DNA from: Syntrophobacter sp963666995
GTDB lineage: Bacteria; Desulfobacterota; Syntrophobacteria; Syntrophobacterales; Syntrophobacteraceae
Direction of reading: 5' to 3'
Length of the DNA stretch: 64,000 nt
Assembly: GCA_963666995.1 (NCBI GenBank)
Contig: OY762941.1
Span: 4,402,001 to 4,466,000, forward strand
Shown here: one piece after another, positions 35,423-43,849 of the stretch
How positions within the stretch are numbered: the stretch's first letter is position 1
Layout of the letters: each line of letters begins with the position of its first letter
The notes under the pieces: model-generated
What the model was told of the DNA's origin: nothing
Databases searched by the model: none
What the model saw: only the letters and a program-made list of their open reading frames with translations
Program-made: the position numbers and the translations under genes

Positions 35423-35512
35423 CTGTTGCCTAAACAGAATCCAGGTTGAAAATGAGGCGTTTGCCCAGACAACGTCACCCCGGCGGTATTGCCGGGGTCC
35501 AATGCCGGAGTC
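35423..35512 (+). repeat. Dispersed repeat of about 90 bp (copy 2)
   Basis: Starts CTGTTGCCTAAACAGAATCC and ends with a CCCCGGCGGTATTGCCGGGG hairpin and GGAGTCG. It is the counterpart of the minus-strand copy at 25478-25564. A short partner (CTGTTGCCCAAAGGAAAAG) precedes it at 35379-35397. Confidence 0.75.
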
Positions 35513-35526
35513 GATTTAAGGATGAG

Positions 35527-35575
35527 TGTTGCGTGTAACAGAAGCGCTGCCTTGCACCACGCCTTTTCTTGCCGG
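35527..35575. promoter_or_regulatory. Decayed copy of the palindromic enhancer block
   Basis: TGTTGCGTGTAACA (35527-35540) matches the first site of the 48-bp blocks in the 42-61 kb region. The downstream flank CTTTTCTTGCCGG is identical to that of the blocks at 45587 and 60813. The other two sites are degraded and no -24/-12 sequence lies 100 bases away, so it is probably non-functional. Confidence 0.5.
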
Positions 35576-35598
35576 TTAAAAACCCGAACACTGCCCGC

Positions 35599-38388
35599 TC
35601 ATGAGCCCACGAGCAACGCCACTGGGAAACTGAGTAACGCCTCTCCGACAGACAGTGCCTTGCCGACGGAAAGCACCTCGTTCGTGATAACGTTGCGCCA
35701 TTGTGCAGGCGCCCCGTCAGGCATTACCACCTCGGTGTCCTGCCATACCGGTCTTCCAAGAGGAAAATCTCCCTCTTCAACCAGGTGGCTGAGAAACCTT
35801 GGAGCAATGACCACGGCCCATTGCCGTCCATATTTGCGTGCAAACGGGATGACATGGTGCTTGAACTTTCCTCCCGGCGCGAGGGGAAGATAAGCTCCCT
35901 CCCGGAAGACCTCCCGGTGTGTTCTTCTCGCTTTGAGCGCCCGATAAATGAGAAAGAGCTTGATCTTCCCATCCTCTCTCGTGGATAGGAGATCGTGGAT
36001 CAATCGATCGATCTTTGAACCCTCCTCTTCCCGGATACCGGCAAGCATCGCACGCCTTTTTTTAAAATTCACCTGCCTGCGATTGTCGGGGTCCACCAGG
36101 CTCAGGTCCCACAGTTCGGTCCCCTGATAGAAATCGGGCACACCGGGTGAGGTAATCTTGATAAGCGTCTGCGAAAGGGAGTTGAGCATCCCGTAGTGAG
36201 AAACTCTCCGGCAAAACGGGATGAAGTCTTTCAGAAATGTGTTGGATCGTGAGCGACTCAGGATCTTTTCGGTGAATGAGACATAAGCGTCTTCATATTC
36301 GGTATCGGGTTTCAGCCATGCGGTATGGACTTTTGCTTCCCGAACAGCTTTGACAATATATCCCTTTATTCTTTCAAGGAATTCAGCATAATCGGCATCT
36401 GTAAAGGGGAATGCTCCAATCAAAGTCTGGTATAAAAAATACTCGTCGTTTCTATCCGGGACGGCCAAGCCGAAGACTCGCTTCTTTTTGTCCCTGTTCA
36501 TTTTGATCCAGGTCCGGAGTTCTTTCCGCCACTCATCAGGCATCTCGGAGAGCACGTTGATTCTGGCGCGAGCGTCTTCGCCTCTTTTGGTATCGTGAGT
36601 CGCGGTCGCATTTAGGGAATCCGGCCATAGCTCTCTTCTCTTCGCGCTGAAGGTGTGAAATTCTTCGAGCGAGCATCCAAAGTGATCCGGCCGTCCGCCC
36701 ACCTCGTTGAGTGACAAGAGCCGGTTGTACACATAGTATGTTGTATCTTCGACTCCCTTCGCCATGACCGGACCGGTAAGTTGCTGGAACCTCATGACAA
36801 AGTGTAACCATTCCCGCTTCTCTTCTTCAGAAACATAATCTGGAAAGTCCAGGAGAAGGAATCTGCGGACAAAGGTAAATCCATGTAATAGGGCGGGGAA
36901 ATTGGCTCTTGCCCGGTCCACGGCCGCCAAGATGGTTTTCCTGTCGTCGTCCGAGACCACAATCCGGCTGATGTAGGTCCTGTATACGGGAAATACTGCC
37001 AGAACTTCGGTCAAGGCTCTTTGCAGCGCAGTGAGAGTTATGTCGCTTCCATGGCGGTCCCGGCTGGAGATCTGCTTCAGGAGTTGGGCGAGGTTGTGGA
37101 CATCGCTCGCCATATCTTCCTGAATGATCAGCTTTTTGTTGTCGCGCACGACATCTTCATAAGGATTCTTCAGGCCGGTTATGCCGGCGTAGATTCTGCT
37201 GAATGCTCGCTCATTTTCCTTTTGGCAAAACAACTCATTGACATAATTCGTAAAATCATAGCCGGTAGTTCCCTGGACCGGCCAGGAAGGTGACAAGTCT
37301 TCCTGAAGATTGAGTATTTTTTCAACGATTATATAGTTTGCCGGTGCTTTTGCTCTCACTTTCCGCAGATAGCTTGTCGGATCGTACAACCCATCTACAT
37401 GATCGATTCTCAAGCCGGTGACAACTCGTCTTTCAAGCAGATCGAAAATCAGGCCGTGCGTGTGGTTTAGAACGTCTTCGTCTTCCACTCTGAGTGAAAT
37501 CAGCCCATTCACACAAAAGAAACGGCGATAATTTATTTCTTCCGCTGCCACTTTCCAAAATGAAAGCCTGAAGACTTGTTGGGACAGAAGGTCATCAAGA
37601 AAATTAAAACTTTCGGCCTTCTCCTTTTCACCATTGAAGGTCCGCACGTTTTCATCAACGAATGCCTTTATTACTGCGTTGCTGTTGTAGGCTTCCCACA
37701 TAGTGTGTTGGATGAATTTTACCTGGTTATTGCGCTCCTCCGGGTCATCGCTCGAAGAAAGCGACTTCAATACATAGAGGATCCCTAAAAGTTTGATAAA
37801 GTCGGGATTGTCTTCGGCAAGTTTCCTTTTTAGCTGAGACAAGTTGTTAAAGAGATTCAGATAAGATTCGATTCGTAGCGGGAAGGCGAGGTTGTAGTAA
37901 GCGGCCTTGAAGCCGTCAGGACCGTATTGAAGGGCGATCTCTCCATCTTCGAGACACTCCCCATAGAACCTGCCAAGAAATGGCGCCAGAATCCTCTTGT
38001 TCAGGCTGGCGGCCGGATAATCCCAATCCACGTCGAAAAACCGGAAGTACCTGGAACTGGAACCATTCTCCAAAATATCCATCAGCAGCCGATTTTCTGA
38101 ATCTATCGCCATATGATTCGGGACAATATCCTGAATCCAGCCCATGTTGTACGTTCTTAGCTCCGCGGACAGCCCGTCGAGGTCGGAGAGTTCTCCCAAC
38201 TCAGGATTCAGGTGATTGGGGTCAACCACATCATAGCCGTGGAGGCTGCCTTTGACGGCTTTGAATATGGGAGAAGCGTACAGGTCGGATATACCCAGGT
38301 CCGCCAGATAGGAAATGACCGGCTGCGCGGCCTGAAAGCCGAACGCAGGATTGAATTGAATCCGATAGGTTGCGGTTGGCATATTCAT
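35599..38388 (-). CDS. treY: Malto-oligosyltrehalose synthase
   Basis: A 929-residue GH13 enzyme that isomerises the reducing end of malto-oligosaccharides to a trehalosyl unit. It begins MPTATYRIQFNPAFGF and shows LGISDLYASPIFKAVKGSLHGYDVVD. Further signatures are DIVPNHMA, VTGLRIDHVDGLYDP, YIIVEKIL and the ATHDTKRGEDARARI segment. The TreZ trehalohydrolase that normally completes the pathway is not in this window. The GH57 gene ends 18 bases upstream on the same strand, so the two are cotranscribed. Confidence 0.93.
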   Translation of the reverse strand: MNMPTATYRIQFNPAFGFQAAQPVISYLADLGISDLYASPIFKAVKGSLHGYDVVDPNHLNPELGELSDLDGLSAELRTYNMGWIQDIVPNHMAIDSENRLLMDILENGSSSRYFRFFDVDWDYPAASLNKRILAPFLGRFYGECLEDGEIALQYGPDGFKAAYYNLAFPLRIESYLNLFNNLSQLKRKLAEDNPDFIKLLGILYVLKSLSSSDDPEERNNQVKFIQHTMWEAYNSNAVIKAFVDENVRTFNGEKEKAESFNFLDDLLSQQVFRLSFWKVAAEEINYRRFFCVNGLISLRVEDEDVLNHTHGLIFDLLERRVVTGLRIDHVDGLYDPTSYLRKVRAKAPANYIIVEKILNLQEDLSPSWPVQGTTGYDFTNYVNELFCQKENERAFSRIYAGITGLKNPYEDVVRDNKKLIIQEDMASDVHNLAQLLKQISSRDRHGSDITLTALQRALTEVLAVFPVYRTYISRIVVSDDDRKTILAAVDRARANFPALLHGFTFVRRFLLLDFPDYVSEEEKREWLHFVMRFQQLTGPVMAKGVEDTTYYVYNRLLSLNEVGGRPDHFGCSLEEFHTFSAKRRELWPDSLNATATHDTKRGEDARARINVLSEMPDEWRKELRTWIKMNRDKKKRVFGLAVPDRNDEYFLYQTLIGAFPFTDADYAEFLERIKGYIVKAVREAKVHTAWLKPDTEYEDAYVSFTEKILSRSRSNTFLKDFIPFCRRVSHYGMLNSLSQTLIKITSPGVPDFYQGTELWDLSLVDPDNRRQVNFKKRRAMLAGIREEEGSKIDRLIHDLLSTREDGKIKLFLIYRALKARRTHREVFREGAYLPLAPGGKFKHHVIPFARKYGRQWAVVIAPRFLSHLVEEGDFPLGRPVWQDTEVVMPDGAPAQWRNVITNEVLSVGKALSVGEALLSFPVALLVGS

Positions 38389-38406
38389 GAGAGACGTCCC
38401 GGTCTT

Positions 38407-40860
38407 CTATCCATTCGTGGGTTTGCTGTTTGCGAGGCATATGGGCGCCCGCAGCAAAAAATTGTCGGCCAGGACCGTGGAATGGCGTAGCCATTCCTGT
38501 GCGTTTTGGTCGCCCAGGTCGGCCTTCTCCTTAAAGCCGGGACAATGAACGTTAAGGATCTTGTAGCAGATGTTTTGGGTTTTCCAGAGATTTACCTCGA
38601 ACGGCAAGGTCCGGACCAGTTGTGCCGCCTTATTCAACCTCTCAAGGCGAGAAAGGTCGCCAGGTTGCTCGAGAAGTTGTTCGGCCAGGCTCTCAATGTT
38701 GACGGCCAGTAACAAGCCTAGAGCGGTCGCATCCAGAGTTGCGCCGGCCAAACGAGCTTCTTCCAGAAGAGGTCTTACGACTTCGGGGTCAAGCCCCTCC
38801 CCTTGAAGCACCCTGCGAAGCTTGGCATTCAAGCACAAGTCCGCGGCGACCGAGAGGACTTGGGGGCGTGGCGTGCCGGACCCCGTCAGAAAGCGAATCA
38901 AGGGGGCATGGTGCTCATAAATCGAGCCATATGCAGCTTCAGCCTCTGTCAGAGTCGGCCCCATGATGATGTTCAGGACTTTTCGCCGCTCATCGGCAAA
39001 GAGTGAGGTCAGAGAGTACGTGGACGTCCCGAAGTATTTGCCCAGTAGAAGTATGGTCTTCGGGAAGTCAGCTCCGGCGAAAGCTGCTGAAATCTCTTTG
39101 GCCAGCGCTTCATATTTTTGCGCGCCCTGATATTCACCCGTGCCGCAGGCGATACTATGATCACCAAGATGCAGAACGCCGAAGCACAAGCTGGAGGATA
39201 TGTGCGTGACCTCTGAAGTGACCGTGGCACGCCCGATTACCAGCCTTGAGCCCCCCACCTGAAAGCTGCGGTAATCCTCCCGGGTGGCGGAATAGGCATA
39301 GATCGAGCTGCGTTCGCCGACATCCTGAAACAGCGAACTCAAGGCATAGTGGGCGCCCACATCCTTCATGTCGAGCATGGCGGGTCTGACCCATTTCTCA
39401 TAGACGGAGCGGCCGTCACGGTGTTCAGGTATGTTGCTCTTGGCACGCTCGAGATGTTCGAGAAAGCCGGGTTCGAAGGAGTCGCTAAAAAGCTGGTCGG
39501 CCAATTGCAGAACCCTGCCGGCGTATTGTATGACCTGAACGGTCTCAATCCCCGAAAGCTCGTCAAAAAACCAGCCGCAACTTGTGTACATGAGCATGGC
39601 GTTGCGTTGGAGCTCCATAAGATTCAGGACCGTGATCTCGTCCCCGGAGTTTAAGGGGCGGGTTGCGTGGCGGTTCATAAACGCCCTGATTCGCTCGGGT
39701 GATCGATCCACGATGATGTCGATGTAGTCGTCTCGAGCCGCCCAGGGATCGGTCAGAAACTGTCTGGCCGTTTGTTCGAAAGCTGGATTCACGGCATCGC
39801 GCAGCCAGTCCAGGGCCGCACGCAGGGGGGCTCGCCAACCCTGGTTCCAACCCGGGTGGCCGCCGCTGTTGCACCCGCAATCGGAACGCCAGCGTTCTAT
39901 GCCGTGCTCGCAGCTCCACGAGCTGTTTTCAAAGATCTCCACTTCGTACGCCGGTGGATGATCCTCCAGGTACCGGCCATAATTCGTCACCTGTGCCAAT
40001 CCGTTGGACTCGATGTGATGGAGCGCATGCGCCAGGGCCATGTCGCCGTAACGATGATGATGCCCATAGCTTTCGCCGTCCGTGGCGATGTGGACGAGGC
40101 GAGGGGAGTCGTCGGCGAACGCGGAAAGCAGCCGGTTGGCGAATGCCTCGCCGTTGTCGAGCAGACCTTCAAATGCAAGAGCCTGAGCAATGGGGCCGTC
40201 GTAAAAGAACAGGTTCATGACGCGGCCGGACGGCAGCGACAATCGGTAGGCCAGGGCAGGATAGATTTTCCCGCCGCTCACGTCCTGCCATTCATTACCA
40301 TCAATGGGCCGAACCCGGCTTGCCTGCCTGGGGGCAAGTATGGCGAAGACGATGCCGTGTTGAGCCATGAGGTCCAGGGTTTCCAGATCTACCGCAGTCT
40401 CCGGGAGCCACAACCCTTCCGGCCTGCGTCCAAAGCGATATTCAAAATCCTTTATTCCCCAGATAATCTGGGTGTTCTTGTCGCGGCTGTTGGCCAACGG
40501 CAGGATCATGTGATTGTAGGCTTGGGCCAAGGCATTTCCGTGACCGGAGAATTTCTCCAGGCTCTGCCGGTCAGCCTCCAGAATTGCCTCATAGGCGTCG
40601 GGGGCGTACTTCTGCATCCAGAGGAAGAGAGTCGGACCGAAGTTGAAGCTTATACTGGCATAATTGTTTACCAGTTGGGAGATTCGTCCTTCCGTGTCCC
40701 AGATTCTCGATACTGCGTTGGCAGCGTAGCATTCAGCTGCAATCCGCTCGTTCCAGTCGTGGTACGGGAATGCCGAATCCTGGATCTCGATGGCCTCCAG
40801 CCAGGGGCTTTCTCTGGGCGGTTGATAAAAATGCCCATGAATACAAATAAATCGGTCCAT
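38407..40860 (-). CDS. Glycoside hydrolase family 57 protein (DUF3536 type)
   Basis: An 817-residue protein. The N-terminal GH57 catalytic (beta/alpha)7 barrel is clear (ICIHGHFYQPPRESPWLEAI, GLWLPETAVDLETLDLMAQHG, and HIATDGESYGHHHRYGD). A large C-terminal DUF3536 domain covers about the last 500 residues. GH57 enzymes are alpha-amylases, branching enzymes or related 4-alpha-glucan-active enzymes. A strong GGAGGACTAA site precedes the ATG. Cotranscription with treY suggests it processes alpha-1,4-glucan for trehalose synthesis (inference). Confidence 0.88.
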   Translation of the reverse strand: MDRFICIHGHFYQPPRESPWLEAIEIQDSAFPYHDWNERIAAECYAANAVSRIWDTEGRISQLVNNYASISFNFGPTLFLWMQKYAPDAYEAILEADRQSLEKFSGHGNALAQAYNHMILPLANSRDKNTQIIWGIKDFEYRFGRRPEGLWLPETAVDLETLDLMAQHGIVFAILAPRQASRVRPIDGNEWQDVSGGKIYPALAYRLSLPSGRVMNLFFYDGPIAQALAFEGLLDNGEAFANRLLSAFADDSPRLVHIATDGESYGHHHRYGDMALAHALHHIESNGLAQVTNYGRYLEDHPPAYEVEIFENSSWSCEHGIERWRSDCGCNSGGHPGWNQGWRAPLRAALDWLRDAVNPAFEQTARQFLTDPWAARDDYIDIIVDRSPERIRAFMNRHATRPLNSGDEITVLNLMELQRNAMLMYTSCGWFFDELSGIETVQVIQYAGRVLQLADQLFSDSFEPGFLEHLERAKSNIPEHRDGRSVYEKWVRPAMLDMKDVGAHYALSSLFQDVGERSSIYAYSATREDYRSFQVGGSRLVIGRATVTSEVTHISSSLCFGVLHLGDHSIACGTGEYQGAQKYEALAKEISAAFAGADFPKTILLLGKYFGTSTYSLTSLFADERRKVLNIIMGPTLTEAEAAYGSIYEHHAPLIRFLTGSGTPRPQVLSVAADLCLNAKLRRVLQGEGLDPEVVRPLLEEARLAGATLDATALGLLLAVNIESLAEQLLEQPGDLSRLERLNKAAQLVRTLPFEVNLWKTQNICYKILNVHCPGFKEKADLGDQNAQEWLRHSTVLADNFLLRAPICLANSKPTNG

Positions 40861-41116
40861 CAGTTAGTCCTCCGGTTGCGGACTCACAATGAAAAGGGCA
40901 TATTTCGTTAAGGTCATCGAGACCTTCCCGTCTGAATGCAACACTATGAGCAGGTCGCCGCCTGGATCGTTTCATCGTTCCTCTCCCGACGCCGGCAGCG
41001 TACCGCATAAAGGGGTTGAAATCAGAGGGGGCCATCTCTTCTCTCTCTCCACCCACGAAGTGGGGGGGAGGGAATTGTCAGACACTTTCCCGGCCCATCT
41101 CTGATCTTGCCAATCC

Positions 41117-41347
41117 TTACTTGCCCTGATCGTGCTCGCCAACTATGTAGCCTACGGTCGCACCGGCAGCACCACCGACGGCTGCTCCAACAGCAGGATT
41201 TCCGCCAACGACGGCGCCAAGAACAGCTCCGCCCGCAGCGCCAATGGCTGCTCCGCTCAGCGTTGTTTGTTGTGTGTGTGTCATGCCGGCACACCCAAGT
41301 GTGCAGGCAAAAGCAAGAATAACAAAAGCAAACATTATACGTTTCAT
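41117..41347 (-). CDS. Glycine-zipper lipoprotein
   Basis: A 76-residue protein with a lipoprotein signal peptide and lipobox (ACTLGCAG, Cys at about 19). The mature part is a glycine-zipper segment of alternating Gly and Ala (AAIGAAGGAVLGAVVGG, repeated). Such small proteins are outer-membrane lipoproteins or membrane-inserting zippers often induced by stress. It is last in a minus-strand run (42518 to 41117) that probably starts at the sigma-54-type promoter at 42644-42657. Confidence 0.82.
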   Translation of the reverse strand: MKRIMFAFVILAFACTLGCAGMTHTQQTTLSGAAIGAAGGAVLGAVVGGNPAVGAAVGGAAGATVGYIVGEHDQGK

Positions 41348-41375
41348 CTCATCTCTCCTTCTTACTGTGATGTTC

Positions 41376-41852
41376 TCATGGGGTTTTCGTTAGCGGGCGA
41401 CCAGCGATGCCCGTTTTTATATTGGGTTTGATCATTGTATCCCAGATCACCTTGGTCACAGGCTCTTTAATGCGATCCGGATTCGCACTGTAATAATTGT
41501 CCACCCGGGCAACAACTTCATTCATGGGTATATCAGCCATTCCTTCAACAACTTTTGGAACAAAGCTGTCTCTTTTGAGTTCAGGATATTTATCCATCAA
41601 GTGTTGTTCAATTGTCACCACGTGTCCAAAACCCCAGATAAAGGCCACCTTGGAATCGGGCGTCATCTTTTGCCACAAATCTCCTGTCAGGACCGGCATT
41701 CCGAGGGAATCGTGCAGTCCTTTTTCAATGGCTTTTTGATCGGCTTTTTGATTGGGACTTTTCTCCCCGGCCTGCACTTCAAACGAGCAGGCCGTGAACC
41801 CAACAAAAAGAGCAACTACAAGGCAAATCCCTACCATTTTAAGTCTATTCAT
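41376..41852 (-). CDS. Exported protein of unknown function
   Basis: A 158-residue protein with a signal peptide (KMVGICLVVALFVGFTACS, possible lipobox at Cys22). The mature part (from about EVQAGEKSPNQ) has a conserved-looking core (WQKMTPDSKVAFIWGFGHVVTIEQHLM). It ends with helices resembling small periplasmic proteins of deltaproteobacteria, but I do not recognise a named family. It lies 28 bases upstream of the glycine-zipper gene on the same strand. Confidence 0.72.
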   Translation of the reverse strand: MNRLKMVGICLVVALFVGFTACSFEVQAGEKSPNQKADQKAIEKGLHDSLGMPVLTGDLWQKMTPDSKVAFIWGFGHVVTIEQHLMDKYPELKRDSFVPKVVEGMADIPMNEVVARVDNYYSANPDRIKEPVTKVIWDTMIKPNIKTGIAGRPLTKTP

Positions 41853-42029
41853 AAAGATTCCCTTCCCGTTAGTTTTTCAACGCGTCTCTTTCTTCCGTCA
41901 GCGAATCGGCCACATATTGGCGCGGAACGGCCTCCCTTCCAGGGCATGTCAGCCCAAAACTCATATCGTACCGTAACTGTTCCCCGCAGAAGACGCCGGC
42001 AAGTATCCTTTTGGAATCCAAGGTCCTTC

Positions 42030-42276
42030 TCATAGGTCTGCGCGTCCCCTCCCGGCATACGAAAACATGCACCACAGCAGAAACCTGCTTCCCGATACGA
42101 ATTGCAGAAATGAATCTATGACCTCGAAGACGCTCAATCGCAGGAGAATCACACCAACCACCACGACTGCATCCAAGATTCTCTTGATTTTCCGATCCAT
42201 TCGGTATGTAGGCATTAATCAGGCAAAGGACAACCCCAACCGCAACCGGGATAATAATCAAATCAATCAAGGGCAT
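42030..42276 (-). pseudogene. Frameshifted small membrane protein (Thivi_2564-like)
   Basis: The first 25 codons (MPLIDLIIIPVAVGVVLCLIN and AYIP) and a second frame (MDRKIKRILDAVVVVGVILL) together reproduce a known two-helix small membrane protein of about 60 residues. The join falls in CCGAATGGAT near 42200, where one extra A separates the frames. Without it the product would read YIPMDRKIKRIL. This looks like a single-base insertion, either a real inactivation or a sequence error. It sits between the DUF3309 gene and the exported protein in the same run. Confidence 0.72.
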
Positions 42277-42362
42277 CCTCTTCTCCTTTCATGTCCATAG
42301 CCCACTCACAAGCCGATCCTGACCGAAACCGGCCTCACTCCTTCTCGATGCCGTCACTCCTC

Positions 42363-42518
42363 TCAAATGCGACCAAATAACAGAAGCAATACCACGATCA
42401 GGAGGATCAGTCCCAAGCCACCGCTGGGATAGTATCCCCACGCCCGGCTATGCGGCCAGGCAGGGAGCGCGCCAATGAGCAGAAAAACCAGTAGAATAAG
42501 GAGAACCGTCCCCAACAT
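42363..42518 (-). CDS. DUF3309 small membrane protein
   Basis: A 51-residue protein with two hydrophobic helices around the family hallmark LPAWPHSRAWGYYPSGGLGL. The start has a strong AAAGGAAAGA site. Function unknown; family members occur in stress-induced gene sets. A paralogue with the same core lies at 63205-63360. It is the first gene after the sigma-54-type promoter at 42644-42657, with an implied leader of about 115 bases. Confidence 0.88.
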   Translation of the reverse strand: MLGTVLLILLVFLLIGALPAWPHSRAWGYYPSGGLGLILLIVVLLLLFGRI

Positions 42519-42643
42519 TTTCTCTTTCCTTTCTGCCGTAAGCTCGGCGTGTGTTTGCCTTCATCTGTTGTCCCTCACCAAGTGCGGAATCACAGAAGAG
42601 AACCAGGGTGGAAGCCTAATGGGCCAGATTGCATTATATTTGA

Positions 42644-42657
42644 GCAAATTTCATGCC
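42644..42657 (-). promoter_or_regulatory. Sigma-54-type promoter (A)
   Basis: GGCATGAAATTTGC on the minus strand, with GG and GC separated by exactly ten bases as required for -24/-12 elements. The enhancer block at 42758-42805 begins 100 bases upstream. It points to the DUF3309 gene run. Confidence 0.78.
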
Positions 42658-42757
42658 CGGTAGATCGAGAGGCATGGCGTTTTGAATTTAGCTAATATGC
42701 ATAAAGGGTTATGGCAGGGCGAGACCCATCGAAGGTTGTGGATTTGAGTAGAAAGGG

Positions 42758-42805
42758 TGTTGCATGCAACGGAAGCGTTGCATTACTTCCATGTTACATG
42801 CAACA
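42758..42805. promoter_or_regulatory. 48-bp palindromic enhancer block (A)
   Basis: The outer sites are TGTTGCATGCAACG and TGTTACATGCAACA, around a third half-site (GCGTTGCAT). It contains the perfect palindrome GTTGCATGCAAC (42759-42770). Same length and organisation as the blocks at 45587, 57658 and 60813. Confidence 0.8.
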
Positions 42806-42992
42806 TTTCAATATCAGGAAGTTGCCTTGGTGAGCTTGTACTCGAACATCCGGGCTTGGGATTCCATCAGCACCACAAAAATCTTGTACCTGAAAGGGTG
42901 CTCTGCCCTGGAAGAAGAAACAATCATGCTCTATTCTTCCTGCGTTGCTCCCCTTTCATGAGGTTCGCATTTACGTGGATAGAAGCCTACAG

Positions 42993-43337
42993 CTATTGGG
43001 TTCTCTTGAAAGACAATGTTTTTGAGCCGGGAAGGGTGATGTGAATGGCGTTATTTTCAATGGTACCCACAATGACTCCCCCGGTCCTGGTGTTGACTCT
43101 AAGCTCACCGCCCTTGATGTACCATGAGAAAGGGACTTCTTCGTCGCCCACTCTCCAGATGCCGTCTCCATTAGCCTTGAGTTCCATGACGGTTTCAGCC
43201 TGCTTTGGTGAGTCTTTTACCTCTGCCTTGTACATACCGATTAACTGTTCTTTTGATCCGCATGAAATCATGAGGACCAATAGCAGGCATAGTGGAAGCA
43301 GCCGCATACGACTGTTAGATCTTGATTCCATCAGCAT
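42993..43337 (-). CDS. Small lipoprotein
   Basis: A 114-residue protein with a lipoprotein signal (LLPLCLLLVLMISCGSKEQ, lipobox Cys around 26). A beta-rich mature part follows (GIWRVGDEEVPFSWYIKGGELRVNT). I recognise no family. The start at 43337 gives a long n-region; an internal ATG at 43307 is also possible, but neither has a strong ribosome site. It is last in the TlpA operon, eight bases after the DoxX-like gene. Confidence 0.68.
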   Translation of the reverse strand: MLMESRSNSRMRLLPLCLLLVLMISCGSKEQLIGMYKAEVKDSPKQAETVMELKANGDGIWRVGDEEVPFSWYIKGGELRVNTRTGGVIVGTIENNAIHITLPGSKTLSFKRTQ

Positions 43338-43345
43338 GGCGTAAC

Positions 43346-43849
43346 CTATCGCGAAGCAGCAGGAGGAGTAACCCTGATTCTTGCAGGATCTGCCAGTCCT
43401 CCTCTGCGGAAGATGAAGAGTCGATCAAAATAATAGATCTGGATGGTGAAGATCAGCATAACGACATTTTCAGTGATCTTTTTCCAGCCGATGGGTTCAC
43501 CCACCGTATCGTAGCACCCACAAGTTATGGGCGCACCCCAGTACATGTTGATCAGGACCATGATATTGAACAGGATAATCATGAGTCCGATGAGGATCGC
43601 GGAAGCTCTCGACATGAACCCGACGATAAGGAAGAGCCCGCAGACAAACTCGACCCACGGCAAAATGACTGCTCCCAGATTGAGGAACCAGTAGGGCACG
43701 AGACGGTAGTTCGCGGTTGCTTCGGCGAACTGAGCCGGGTATGGAATCTTGCTCATACTCGCGTAGAGAAAAAAACAGCCCACGTATATCCTGAGTACAA
43801 AAGCCGCGTACTTGCTCATGGCGATTCGTCTGAGAGTTGACCAGATCAT
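43346..43849 (-). CDS. DoxX/MauE-like redox-associated membrane protein
   Basis: A 167-residue protein with four membrane helices, resembling DoxX and MauE. A CxC motif (Cys110 and Cys112 in ITCGCYDTVGEPIGW) after the third helix is typical of the MauE-type redox-associated subgroup, which assists disulfide or quinone-linked electron transfer. The ATG at 43849 overlaps the stop of the cNMP-rhodanese gene (ATGA). Its neighbours TlpA and rhodanese-like proteins support a thiol-redox role at the membrane. Confidence 0.82.
   Translation of the reverse strand: MIWSTLRRIAMSKYAAFVLRIYVGCFFLYASMSKIPYPAQFAEATANYRLVPYWFLNLGAVILPWVEFVCGLFLIVGFMSRASAILIGLMIILFNIMVLINMYWGAPITCGCYDTVGEPIGWKKITENVVMLIFTIQIYYFDRLFIFRRGGLADPARIRVTPPAASR

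Noticed and set aside
39772..40911. 379-codon plus-strand frame opposite the GH57 gene
   Set aside because: Antisense shadow of a conserved enzyme in GC-rich DNA.
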